52,989 bases of DNA from Micromonospora deserti (GTDB lineage: Bacteria; Actinomycetota; Actinomycetes; Mycobacteriales; Micromonosporaceae), in assembly GCF_003236335.1 (NCBI RefSeq), contig NZ_POUB01000017.1, forward strand, positions 1 through 52,989. Reading direction: 5' to 3'. Numbering within the stretch: position 1 is the first letter of the stretch; each line of letters starts with the position of its first letter. The notes beneath the pieces were generated by a model. It had not been told where the DNA came from, did not search any database, and saw nothing but the letters and a program-made list of their open reading frames with translations. Below, piece by piece: positions 15,154 through 23,647 of the stretch. Made by a program: the position numbers and the translations under genes.

Positions 15154-15171
15154 TGACAGTTGCGTGACAGT
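15154..15171. promoter_or_regulatory. TGACAGT direct repeat, 11-base period
   Basis: TGACAGT occurs at 15154-15160 and 15165-15171, spaced exactly one helical turn apart. It lies in the 209-base divergent spacer between the STAS operon and the antiporter gene. Eleven-base direct repeats are typical of OmpR/PhoP-type response-regulator sites. The regulator is unknown. Confidence 0.4.
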
Positions 15172-15269
15172 CCGCCGTGCCCGCGCCCGGCCGGCGCGCC
15201 CCGACCCACGGCGTGCGGCCCGCCGGTCGCCCGCGTCCCGCACCCGCGACCGCCGGCTAGCATTCCGGC

Positions 15270-17324
15270 GTGCACATCCCTGCGGTACTGGCCAGCGAGG
15301 CAGGGGGCGGCCCGCCCGCGTTCCTCGCCGAGATCGTCGCGCTGCTACTGGCCGCGGCAATGATCGGCTACCTGTCGACCCGGATACGAACCGTACCGAT
15401 TGTCGGTTTCCTCCTGGCCGGGGTGGCCATCGGCCCGCACGCACTGGGCCTGGTGCGTAGCCAGGAGGCCATCGACGTGGCCGCCGAGGTCGGCGTGATC
15501 CTGCTGCTGTTCACCATCGGCGTCGAGTTCTCGCTCACCCGGCTGGCGACCATGTGGCGGCTGATCGTCATCGGTGGCGGCCTTCAGGTCACGCTGACCG
15601 TGGGCGTGGCGACGGCGGTGCTGGCGCTGTTCGGGGTGTCCTGGCAGGTGGGGGTCTTCACCGGGTTCCTGGTGTCGCTGTCGTCCACGGCGATCGTGCT
15701 GCGACTGCTCGGCAGCCGGGGCGAGACGCAGACGGGCACCGGCCGGACCGCCCTGGCCTACCTGATCTTCCAGGATCTGGCGATCGTGGTGATGGTGCTG
15801 CTCGTGCCGATGCTGGGTGGCGCGGGCGGCTCGCCGCTGAACATCGCCAGCGCCCTCGGCACGGCCGTCGGGATCGTCGCGGTCGTACTCGTCGTCGCCC
15901 GCTGGATCATGCCGCGCCTGCTTGAGGTGGTCGCCCGGGCCTGCTCGCCCGAGGTGTTCCTGCTGACGGTCATCGCGATCTGTTTCGGCACCGCGTATCT
16001 GACCAGCCTCGCCGGGGTGAGCGTCTCGCTCGGCGCGTTCCTCGCCGGCATGGTGGTCAGCGAGAGCCGCCACTCCGAACACGCCCTCGGCGAGATCCTC
16101 CCCCTGCAGATTCTCTTCTCGGCGACCTTCTTCGTCTCGGTCGGCATGCTGCTCGACCTCGGCTTCCTGCTCGGCAACCTGCCGCTGGTGGCGGCCGGTG
16201 TGGCCGGCATCCTGCTGGTGAAGAGCGTCGCCACGGCGGCGTCGGCGGCCGTGCTCCGGATCCGACCAGCGGTAGTCGCCGGCCTGTCCCTGCTGATCGC
16301 ACAGGTCGGCGAGTTCTCGTTCGTGCTCGAGCGGGTGGGCCGGGACGCCGGGCTCTCCCCCGCCGGCCTCGGCGAGAACGGCTCGCAGGCGTTCGTGGCG
16401 GCGACCGTGCTGCTCATGGCCGCCACCCCGTGGCTCGGCGCCGCAGGCCGCCGGCTCGGTGCCGTGGCCGAGCGGCGGGAACGCCCGGCGGCGCAGGGCG
16501 CGGCAAAGCCGACCGTGGTGGAGACCGACGGCGACGGGCCGCGCGACCACGTCATCATCAGCGGATACGGCCCCACCACCCGGACACTCGCCACCGAACT
16601 GGCCAGATCCGACGTTCCGTTCGTCATCGTCACCCTCAACCCCGACGGCGCCGCGGAGGCCGAGGCCGAGGGCCACGAGGTGCTGCGCGGCGACTCCGCC
16701 CGGCAGCACACCCTGGAGCGCGCAGGGGTGTCACGTGCCCGGATGGTGGTGATCCCCGAGGACGACCCGGAGACCGCCCAACGGATCGCCGCCGTCGTGC
16801 GGACCCTCGCCCCCGGACCGCAGATCGTGGTACGGGTCGACGAGCCCGTGGACCTCGACGCCCTGGCCGCGGCCGGCGCCGACACGCTGGTGGAGTCCAC
16901 CCGGGCGAGCCGGGCAGCCCTCAACGACGCGGTCTTCGCCGGACTCACCAACGGACGGGCGTCCGGCCCGACCAGGGTCGACGTGAACGACATCGTCGCC
17001 TGGCGGCCCGACCCGGGCACGGCCTGCCCGCACGTCGACGCGATCACCCCGGTCCTGCCCAGCTCCCCCGGCTGCCAGGAGTGTCTCCGGGCCGGCACCT
17101 CCTGGGTTCACCTGCGCATCTGCCTGTCCTGCGGCCACGTCGGCTGCTGCGACTCCTCTCCCGAACGGCACGCGTCCCGACACCACCGCGAGCACGGCCA
17201 CCCGATCGCCGCGTCGGTGGAGCCCGGCGAGGACTGGGCGTACTGCTACCTCGACGAGACGCTGCTGCACTTCAACAGGCCCGGCACCAGCGGGGACGTG
17301 ACCCGCCAACCGGCGAGCCGGTAG
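15270..17324 (+). CDS. CPA2 cation:proton antiporter with TrkA-N domain and C-terminal UBP-type zinc finger
   Basis: 684 residues in three parts. Residues 1 to about 390 are a KefB-like membrane domain of about 12 segments with LLLFTIGVEFSL, SLSSTAIVLRLL and LIFQDLAIVVMVLLVP. Residues about 415-545 are a TrkA-N nucleotide-binding domain with HVIISGYGPTTRTLATEL and GDSARQHTLERAGV. Residues about 585-665 carry a zinc-finger UBP signature: CPHVD, CQEC, CLSCGHVGCCDSS, HHREHGHPIAAS and WAYCYLDE. It would exchange K+ or Na+ for H+ under nucleotide control. The start is a GTG at 15270 with a weak site. The fused zinc finger is unusual for this transporter and may bind a protein C-terminus or sense metal. 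Confidence 0.9.
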   Translation: MHIPAVLASEAGGGPPAFLAEIVALLLAAAMIGYLSTRIRTVPIVGFLLAGVAIGPHALGLVRSQEAIDVAAEVGVILLLFTIGVEFSLTRLATMWRLIVIGGGLQVTLTVGVATAVLALFGVSWQVGVFTGFLVSLSSTAIVLRLLGSRGETQTGTGRTALAYLIFQDLAIVVMVLLVPMLGGAGGSPLNIASALGTAVGIVAVVLVVARWIMPRLLEVVARACSPEVFLLTVIAICFGTAYLTSLAGVSVSLGAFLAGMVVSESRHSEHALGEILPLQILFSATFFVSVGMLLDLGFLLGNLPLVAAGVAGILLVKSVATAASAAVLRIRPAVVAGLSLLIAQVGEFSFVLERVGRDAGLSPAGLGENGSQAFVAATVLLMAATPWLGAAGRRLGAVAERRERPAAQGAAKPTVVETDGDGPRDHVIISGYGPTTRTLATELARSDVPFVIVTLNPDGAAEAEAEGHEVLRGDSARQHTLERAGVSRARMVVIPEDDPETAQRIAAVVRTLAPGPQIVVRVDEPVDLDALAAAGADTLVESTRASRAALNDAVFAGLTNGRASGPTRVDVNDIVAWRPDPGTACPHVDAITPVLPSSPGCQECLRAGTSWVHLRICLSCGHVGCCDSSPERHASRHHREHGHPIAASVEPGEDWAYCYLDETLLHFNRPGTSGDVTRQPASR

Positions 17325-17381
17325 TCGCGCCCGGCACCAGCCCCGCGGCGGTCAACCGGTCAACCAGATGGGTGATCGTCG

Positions 17382-17756
17382 TCAGCCGCAGCATGTGTGC
17401 CGGGTCAGCTCGAGGATCTGCCGGTAGTCACGCGCGAACTCGTCGACGCTGGTGGGATCACCGTGCCGGTACCGGCGCCAGGTGTCGTTGATGCCGATCA
17501 GCACCGACACCACCTGCGGCGCGAGCTGCAAACAGTCTGTGTCCCACCGGGCGCGTAGGTCCCGGACTCGGTCGCCACTGACACCGCGGTTGCGGAACGT
17601 GACACGGTGCTGCGGATGCCGGGCGGTGAACCAGGCTGACGCCATCATGGCGTACCCGCGGCCCAGGTCCTCGGCATGGTGCCGGTCCCGATCGGCGTCG
17701 GTGATGCTGTCACCGATGAACAGCACCTGCCTGCCGGGCGGGATTGTCGCTGTCAC
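17382..17756 (-). pseudogene. C-terminally truncated SGNH/GDSL hydrolase
   Basis: 124 residues starting at a GTG with GGGAGG 6 bases upstream. It has block I, VLFIGDSITDADRD, with nucleophile Ser17, and block III, VLIGINDTWRR. Full-length relatives are about 210-220 residues and end with a catalytic DxxH block. Here the frame stops after RQILELTR plus a short HTCCG tail, so the Asp-His pair is absent. Intact homologues in pectin and xylan loci are carbohydrate acetylesterases. As the last gene of the uronate operon this looks like a remnant, probably without esterase activity. A sequencing frameshift is possible, but the next 57 bases do not obviously continue the domain. Confidence 0.75.
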
Positions 17757-17775
17757 TGGTTGCCTCCCTGAGGGG

Positions 17776-19023
17776 TCAGAATCGGGGCAGGGCGCCGGTC
17801 CACTCGGGCTGCACCGTACGCATCGGGGTGACGTCGTCGCGCGTGCGGATGCCGCTGCGGCGCCACTGCTCGTGCAGCCGGGCCAGGGCGTCTCGATCGA
17901 GAGTGACACCGAGGCCGGCGCCGCTCGGCACCCGCACGGACCCGCCTTCGAAGCGCAGCGGGCCGGGCTCCACCACGTCTTCGGTCTTCCACGGGTAGTG
18001 GGTGTCGCACGCGTACGTCAGGTGCTCGGTGGCGGCTGCCACGTGGGTCATCGCGGCCAGACTGATCCCGAGATGGCTGTTGGAGTGCATCGACAGCCCG
18101 ATGTCGAAGATGTCGCACAGCTCGCCGAGCTGTTGGGTGTGGCGCAGCCCGCCCCAGAAATGGTGGTCGGACAGGAGCACCCCGATCGCGCGCTGCGCGA
18201 TCGCCGGCGGTAGGTGCTCGCGGGCGACGACGCACATGTTCGTCGCCAACGGCATCTCGACCTGGGCGGCCACGGCGGCCATCCCCGCGATGCCCGGGGT
18301 CGGGTCCTCCAGGTATTCCAGCACGCCGGCAAGCCGCCGGCCTACCTCGACGGCGGTGGGCACCGACCAGGCGGTGTTCGGGTCGATCCGAAGCGGCACG
18401 CCGGGAAATGCGTCGGCCAGGGCGTGGATCGTCGCGCACTCCTGTTCCGGAGGGAGGACGCCGGCCTTCACCTTGATCGCCGTGAAGCCGTACTCCCCCA
18501 CCATCCGCTTGGCCTGGGCGACGATACCGTCCGGGTCGAGCGCCGGCCCCCAGTCGTCCTCCGGTCCATCCGGGTGCGACGCCCACTTGTAGAACAGGTA
18601 GGCACTGTAGGGAACCTCGTCGCGGACCCGTCCGCCGAGCAGGTCCACCACCGGCCGCCCGAGCGCCTTGCCCTGGGCGTCCAGCAGGGCCACCTCGAAG
18701 GTCGAGTACAGCACCTCGGCCGCCCTCGACCGGCCGTCCAGTTCGGACCGCCCGGTGCCGGCGGCGACGGTGGTGGCCTGCCGCACCAGCCGGCGCAGTC
18801 CGGCGAGGTCGAACACGTCCAGGCCGGCCATCCGGGCGGCGACCGCGCGCAGCCCGGCCACCACCGGCCCGTCGCCGTACGTCTCACCGAGGCCGGTCAC
18901 CCCGTCCTCGGTGTTGACCTCGATCACCGTGCGCAGCGCGTACGGCTGGTGGACTCCGACGGCGTTGAGCAGCGGAGGATCGCGAAAGGCGACTGGAGTG
19001 ACCACGACATTCGTCACACGCAT
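17776..19023 (-). CDS. Glucarate-dehydratase-family enolase-superfamily enzyme
   Basis: 415 residues, close to bacterial glucarate dehydratases, which remove water from D-glucarate (some also from idarate or galactarate) to give 5-dehydro-4-deoxyglucarate. The N-terminal capping domain begins VTNVVVTPVAFRDPPLLN. The barrel carries KVKAG (catalytic Lys), DPNTAW (metal Asp), EDPTPG (metal Glu), ATNMCV, LLSDHHFWGG and SMHSNSHLGIS (catalytic His region). The product is the substrate of the dehydratase encoded two genes upstream. The start overlaps the SDR stop by 1 base (TGATG). Confidence 0.88.
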   Translation of the reverse strand: MRVTNVVVTPVAFRDPPLLNAVGVHQPYALRTVIEVNTEDGVTGLGETYGDGPVVAGLRAVAARMAGLDVFDLAGLRRLVRQATTVAAGTGRSELDGRSRAAEVLYSTFEVALLDAQGKALGRPVVDLLGGRVRDEVPYSAYLFYKWASHPDGPEDDWGPALDPDGIVAQAKRMVGEYGFTAIKVKAGVLPPEQECATIHALADAFPGVPLRIDPNTAWSVPTAVEVGRRLAGVLEYLEDPTPGIAGMAAVAAQVEMPLATNMCVVAREHLPPAIAQRAIGVLLSDHHFWGGLRHTQQLGELCDIFDIGLSMHSNSHLGISLAAMTHVAAATEHLTYACDTHYPWKTEDVVEPGPLRFEGGSVRVPSGAGLGVTLDRDALARLHEQWRRSGIRTRDDVTPMRTVQPEWTGALPRF

Positions 19024-19724
19024 CAGGGAGTCCTCAGTTGGGCGGAGAGTCCGGAGTCGACGGCGAGCACGGTGCCGGTGATCCGTCGGGCGGCGGGCGA
19101 GGCGAGGAACAGCACGGCGTCACAGACATCGTCGGGCGTGACGGCGTCGCGCAACGGCGTGTCCCGACGGATGTCGCCCGCTTCACCGATGGACGCCGGC
19201 GCGACACAGTTGACGCGGATGCCGTACGGCCCGAGTTCGACCGCCATCGCGCGGCTCAGCGCCTCGATGGCGCCCTTGGTCGCGTCGTAAAGGCTCTGGT
19301 CCGGATGCGCCCGCACGGCGCCCGGGGAGGAGAAGTTGACGATCACGCCGGGACGGGCGAGCCGACGCCAGTCGCGGGCGGCCCGGGCGGACAAGCCGTG
19401 CACCGGCCGCAGGTTGGCGGCGTACTGCTCGTCGAGCATGGCGCCCGTCGTGTCGCAGAAGTCCATCAGTTGGTGCGTGACGGCCGCGCAGTTGACGAGG
19501 ATGTCGAGCGGACCCGCATCGGCGTGGAGCCGGTCCAGGAACGTGTCCTCGGTGAGGTCGCCGACGACGAAGGTGGTGCCGGGGATCTCCGCCGGTTTCA
19601 GGTCGGTGGCGACGACCTGCGCGGCGGCGTCGCGGAAGGCGCGGGCGCAGGCGCCGCCGAGGAGTCCGGCGGCGCCGGTGACGAGTACCCGGGCGCCGGT
19701 GAAGTCGAAGGTGAGGCCCGCCAT
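19023..19724 (-). CDS. Short-chain dehydrogenase/reductase (sugar or uronate oxidation candidate)
   Basis: 233-residue classical SDR: cofactor loop VLVTGAAGLLGG, acidic residue in ATDLKP (suggesting NAD), NCAA, catalytic NFSSPG serine and YDATKG Tyr/Lys, and a C-terminal GTVLAVDSG. It lies between two aldarate-catabolism genes, overlapping each neighbour by 1 base. It could therefore oxidise a sugar or uronic acid toward the aldarate, a job done elsewhere by uronate dehydrogenases, which are extended SDRs of different type. Substrate is inference. The ATG at 19724 is chosen because it makes a TGATG junction. Confidence 0.8.
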   Translation of the reverse strand: MAGLTFDFTGARVLVTGAAGLLGGACARAFRDAAAQVVATDLKPAEIPGTTFVVGDLTEDTFLDRLHADAGPLDILVNCAAVTHQLMDFCDTTGAMLDEQYAANLRPVHGLSARAARDWRRLARPGVIVNFSSPGAVRAHPDQSLYDATKGAIEALSRAMAVELGPYGIRVNCVAPASIGEAGDIRRDTPLRDAVTPDDVCDAVLFLASPAARRITGTVLAVDSGLSAQLRTP

Positions 19725-20647
19725 CAACCGATCACCCGGCCCGCCGCGATGATGTCCCGCAACTGCCGCACGTGCTCGGGTCTCGGATCGGTCAGTGGTC
19801 GACGCACCGGGCCGACCTCGAAGCCGGCCAACCGCACTCCTGCCTTGACCAGCGAAACCGCGTAGCCGGCACCGCGGGCGCGCAGCTCCACCAGCGGCCG
19901 GAAGAAACCATCGAGGTACGCCTCGACGAGGGTGAGGTCGCCGGCCCGCAGTGCCTTGTTGAAGGCCAGCGCGATGTCCGGTGCGAAACAGAACACCGCA
20001 CTGGAGTACGACCGGACTCCGATCCCCCAGTAGGCCAGCGCCGTCATCTCCGCGGTGGGCAACCCGTTCAACAGCACCGGGTCGGCGATCGACGGGTCCG
20101 CACGGCGCGCGTCCCTGATGGCGCCGCTGATCCGCTGCAACAGGTCGAGGTCACCGAGGCCGTCCTTCAGGCCGACGACGTTGGGCACGGCAACGAGTTC
20201 CGCCGCGGCCTGTGGCGTCAGGCGTACGTTGTCGCGCTGGTAGACGATGACGGGAAGGTCGGTGGCGGCGGCCACCGCCCGGTAGTGCGCCACGAGCCCC
20301 TCTTGCGGCGCGTGGACCAGGTACGGGGGCAGGATGAGCAGGCCCTGCACGCCCGCTTCCTCGGCCAGCCGGGCCAGCCGGATCGCCAACGTGGTGCCGT
20401 AGCCGACGCCGGCGAAGACCGGCCGTCTCCCGTTGGCCGCTTCCACGGCTGCCCGGACCACCTGGCCGTACTCCTCGACGTCGAGGGAGAAGAACTCCCC
20501 GGTGCCACAGGCCACGAAGATCGCCGCCGGCCCCGCGGCCACCTGATCCTCGACGTGCACCCGGTACGCGGCCAGGTTCAGGGTGCCGTCGGGTTGAAAG
20601 GCGGTGACCGGGAAGGACATGACTCCATCGAGAGCATTGCCAGTCAA
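19724..20647 (-). CDS. kdgD: 5-Dehydro-4-deoxyglucarate dehydratase (KdgD-type, DHDPS family)
   Basis: 307-residue class I aldolase-fold enzyme that dehydrates and decarboxylates 5-dehydro-4-deoxyglucarate to 2,5-dioxopentanoate (alpha-ketoglutarate semialdehyde). Schiff-base Lys161 is in VVGLKDGLGD, the catalytic Tyr in IVYQRDN, and the KdgD-like start is LDGVMSFPVTAF. The TTG at 20647 is preferred: GAAGGGAA lies 5 bases upstream and it gives the family's N-terminus, whereas the ATG at 20620 has no usable site. The semialdehyde dehydrogenase needed next is not in the window. Confidence 0.85.
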   Translation of the reverse strand: MTGNALDGVMSFPVTAFQPDGTLNLAAYRVHVEDQVAAGPAAIFVACGTGEFFSLDVEEYGQVVRAAVEAANGRRPVFAGVGYGTTLAIRLARLAEEAGVQGLLILPPYLVHAPQEGLVAHYRAVAAATDLPVIVYQRDNVRLTPQAAAELVAVPNVVGLKDGLGDLDLLQRISGAIRDARRADPSIADPVLLNGLPTAEMTALAYWGIGVRSYSSAVFCFAPDIALAFNKALRAGDLTLVEAYLDGFFRPLVELRARGAGYAVSLVKAGVRLAGFEVGPVRRPLTDPRPEHVRQLRDIIAAGRVIG

Positions 20648-20727
20648 CGGCGTTCCCTTCGTGTCGGGACGGGGTCGGTGGAGGCGGCTGCTGGGGCAGC
20701 GGCTCCGGTGCCCCAGCGGCAGCCGGA

Positions 20728-23640
20728 TCAGCTCGGATCGGTTCGGGTGCCGTCGACGCGGACCGCCAGCGGCTCGGTCACGGCGACGCTGCCGTCGGCG
20801 ACCTTCGTCACGCGCAGCACCAACCGCACGACCGTCGGCACCGGCCGGTGGCGCACCGCGCCGGACAGGTCGATGACGTCGGGCCGGCTCGACCAGGCGA
20901 CCGAGACGACGAACCGGTCCGATCGCTGCGGCATCGGAAGCCGCGTCGAGCCCAGGCGCACGGGTTCCAGCCGTGTGATGGTCTCGGCGACGGCGGTAGC
21001 GGTCAGGTCGATCGAGCCGTACCGGTGCACCAGTTCCAACGTGTCGTTGGTGCTGGCCATGACCTCGGTCATCTCGGTGTACGGCTGGTCCTGCTGGTTG
21101 AGCAGGCCGAAGTTGAAGCTCTCGCCGTCGCCGGGCCGGCCGGTGACCGCCTGGTCGTAGTAGACGAACCAGCCCGAGCCGACGAACACCGGGCTCGTGG
21201 CCTGGGCTTCGACGAAGGAGCGGTACTTGGTCCCCCGCTCGGCGACGGTGGCCGACCTGGCCGCGGCGTTGATCGCGCGCATCCCCCGGTCGTGGGTGTT
21301 GAAGGAGTACTCCAGATTCACCACGGGCTTGTCGTACGGTTCGTACTCGGTCAGGTAGTTGGCGTTGTCGCCGTACACGTCGAGCGAGATCGCGTCCAGG
21401 TGGTCCAGCCCGCCGACGTTCCACTCCAGGCTGGTGCGCCAGGTCGGCACCAGCGCGGATCCGAGGAACAGGTGGTGCGGGTCCTGCTTGCGGATCGCCG
21501 CCCGAACGGTGGAGTAGTAGACCTCTGACGCCCGGGTGATGAAGCCGTTGAGGTCCGCGGCGGGCAGCCTCGCCACATCCAGTCGCAGGTCGGCGAGGGC
21601 GTCGAAGGACTCCGCGTTCGTGCCCAGCATCGCGTTGACCCGGTTGAGGTCCCCGCCGTACGCGTCGGCGAGGTAGCTCGCGAACGCACGCTTGGCGGGC
21701 AGGCTCGAGGGGCTCCGGAGCACCTCCGCGACGACATCGCGGTTCCAGCCCCGCTCGTTGTCGAAGAAGTACCCGATCAGCCACGGGTCGTTCTTCTTGC
21801 TCTTGATGTCGATGTGCCGGTCGAGCTTGGCGCGGAACTCCGGGTCGAACGGGTCGATGCCCCACAGCACCCGGATCGCGTCCGGCGGCGCGGTGACCTG
21901 GTCGATGTGCGGGAACTCCAACGCCGGGTCGGCCGCCCACTTGCTCAGGGCGTTGAACCCCCAGTCGAGCAGGCGCCGGGTGGTGATGTCCCGCCAGCGG
22001 TCGCCGTAGTCCTGACCGTACTTACGCGTCAGGTTGGCCTTGACGAAGCTGACGACGTGCCCGCGTTCGGTGGTGGCGTAGGCACCCGGGTAGAGCCGCG
22101 GATCGGGCAGTGCGTCGAACACGTCACGCGGGCTGCCGTCGGCGTTGCGGTGGACGGTGCCGTACCCCCACTCCTCGTCGGAGACGGAGTCGACGCCCTT
22201 GAGGAAGAACAGGTGCCCGTCAGGTGTGACGAACCACCACCTGCCGTTGACCTTCTCCAGCCGGAAGAACCCCGCGGCGCCGTGGTCCCCCAGTGCCCTG
22301 ACGCCGCCGTAGCGGTCGTAGGTGGCGGTGTCGCGCCGTACGTCGGCCAGCCGCGCCGCCTCGTCGCGGTACTCCTGGCGCAGCTGTTCGTCCGACGTGA
22401 CCTTGCCCGGCCAGTCCTGGTAGAGATACTGGCCGTACTCATCCGCCAGCCGCGTGTATCGCGTCAGCTCCTGCTGCAGACCCGCCAGCGGTAAGGGAGG
22501 GCCGGGGTTCGCGCCGACCGGCCCGCTGCCCTGGACGAATTCGATCTCGGAGAGTGGGAGGTGCAGATACTGGTTCTGTCGCACCATCTCGATCCGGACA
22601 AACCGGGCCGTCGCGTTCGCCACGGGGATGTCGAGCTGATAGTCCAGCTCGGTCCGGGCGCGGCTGGCGCGGCTCGCGACGCGATAGGTGGCGCTCGCCT
22701 CGGCGCGATAGGTCACGTTGATCTCGTCGAAACCCCAGAACTGGTTCGGCGCCCTGCTGAAGATCCTGATCCGGTCCAGGGGGAAGTCGTTGAGCAGGTC
22801 GAAGACGACCGTGACGTTCTTCGGCGCGTCCGCGCGGCCACGCCATCCCGCGCCGCTGCCGGCATCCCGGTTGAACAGCTGGCCGTAGCGGAAGCCGGTG
22901 ACGCCGCCGGCGTTGTCCGGAGCACCGTCGTCGGGCTTGGTGCTCGCGTGGTAGTTGCCGACGTCGGCCATGCCGGGGCGGGGGATCTGCGTGACCGGCT
23001 TGGCGATCTCGGCGCGCAGCTGGTCGGCGTTCAGCGGCAGGGCTGGGTCGGCTCCCGGCTCGCCGGCGCCGGCCGTGACGGTGACCTCCGTGAGAGGCAT
23101 GTGCTGCCACTCGTGCCCGCGCGTGATCTTGATGATGACGAATCTGGCCCGCCGGTCGGCGAGGTCCACCGAGGTCGTGTGGTTCAGCGGGACGCCTTCT
23201 GGCAGCGGAGTCGAGGTGCCGTACCAGCTCTGGGCATGCACGGAGGTGAAGTCGGGCTCGGCCTCGGCGCGGGTCCGGATGGAGATGGACCTGATGCCGT
23301 AGTAGCGGTTGGGAGCGTTGCTGGTCACCGTGAGCTGCCCCAGCGGGTAGTCGCGGTACAGGTCGAGGACGACGGAGACGTCCTTGTACGTCAGCTGCCC
23401 GTTGCCGACCCACTGGGCGGTCGTGGTGGTGGCGCCGTCCCCCAGCGCTCCTCGCGCGTAGGAGATCAGCCCACTCTTGCCGAGGTCGCTTGCCGCACCG
23501 CCGTTGGTGGGCTGGTCGTAGACGTAACTTCCGGTGGTGATGCGGGTGGTGGCATCCGCCTGGGCGATCGGCACCGCGAGGAGCGGAGCGACGAGCGCTG
23601 GGACGAGCGCGAAACCCAGACGGACGGCCTTCATGGTCAT
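20728..23640 (-). CDS. Secreted GH50/agarase-like glycoside hydrolase with N-terminal beta-sandwich modules
   Basis: 970 residues. A Sec signal peptide (about residues 1-28) is followed by two related discoidin-like modules (about 35-185 and 205-365), each with a xRSISIRTRAEA or DEINVTYRAEA strand. A (beta/alpha)8 domain of clan GH-A follows, with WWFVTPDGHLFFLKGVDSVS, the acid/base Glu in YFFDNERGWN and the nucleophile Glu in VNLEYSFNTHDRG. The order and motifs match GH50-type beta-agarase-like enzymes. It is strongly similar to the product of 32306-34369, which has one module fewer and no C-terminal beta extension. Its position after the ABC importer and before the aldarate genes suggests it releases uronic-acid-containing oligosaccharides outside the cell. 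The true substrate is unknown. Confidence 0.8.
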   Translation of the reverse strand: MTMKAVRLGFALVPALVAPLLAVPIAQADATTRITTGSYVYDQPTNGGAASDLGKSGLISYARGALGDGATTTTAQWVGNGQLTYKDVSVVLDLYRDYPLGQLTVTSNAPNRYYGIRSISIRTRAEAEPDFTSVHAQSWYGTSTPLPEGVPLNHTTSVDLADRRARFVIIKITRGHEWQHMPLTEVTVTAGAGEPGADPALPLNADQLRAEIAKPVTQIPRPGMADVGNYHASTKPDDGAPDNAGGVTGFRYGQLFNRDAGSGAGWRGRADAPKNVTVVFDLLNDFPLDRIRIFSRAPNQFWGFDEINVTYRAEASATYRVASRASRARTELDYQLDIPVANATARFVRIEMVRQNQYLHLPLSEIEFVQGSGPVGANPGPPLPLAGLQQELTRYTRLADEYGQYLYQDWPGKVTSDEQLRQEYRDEAARLADVRRDTATYDRYGGVRALGDHGAAGFFRLEKVNGRWWFVTPDGHLFFLKGVDSVSDEEWGYGTVHRNADGSPRDVFDALPDPRLYPGAYATTERGHVVSFVKANLTRKYGQDYGDRWRDITTRRLLDWGFNALSKWAADPALEFPHIDQVTAPPDAIRVLWGIDPFDPEFRAKLDRHIDIKSKKNDPWLIGYFFDNERGWNRDVVAEVLRSPSSLPAKRAFASYLADAYGGDLNRVNAMLGTNAESFDALADLRLDVARLPAADLNGFITRASEVYYSTVRAAIRKQDPHHLFLGSALVPTWRTSLEWNVGGLDHLDAISLDVYGDNANYLTEYEPYDKPVVNLEYSFNTHDRGMRAINAAARSATVAERGTKYRSFVEAQATSPVFVGSGWFVYYDQAVTGRPGDGESFNFGLLNQQDQPYTEMTEVMASTNDTLELVHRYGSIDLTATAVAETITRLEPVRLGSTRLPMPQRSDRFVVSVAWSSRPDVIDLSGAVRHRPVPTVVRLVLRVTKVADGSVAVTEPLAVRVDGTRTDPS

Positions 23641-23647
23641 GGCGATG

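Noticed and set aside
17350..17370. Tandem GGTCAACC repeats between antiporter and SGNH remnant
   Set aside because: Two short copies in GC-rich DNA without pairing potential; no clear function.
19724..21940. Extended N-terminus of the KdgD frame into the GH50-like gene
   Set aside because: The extension is a Gly/Arg-rich shadow of the hydrolase; the TTG at 20647 has a good ribosome-binding site and the family N-terminus.
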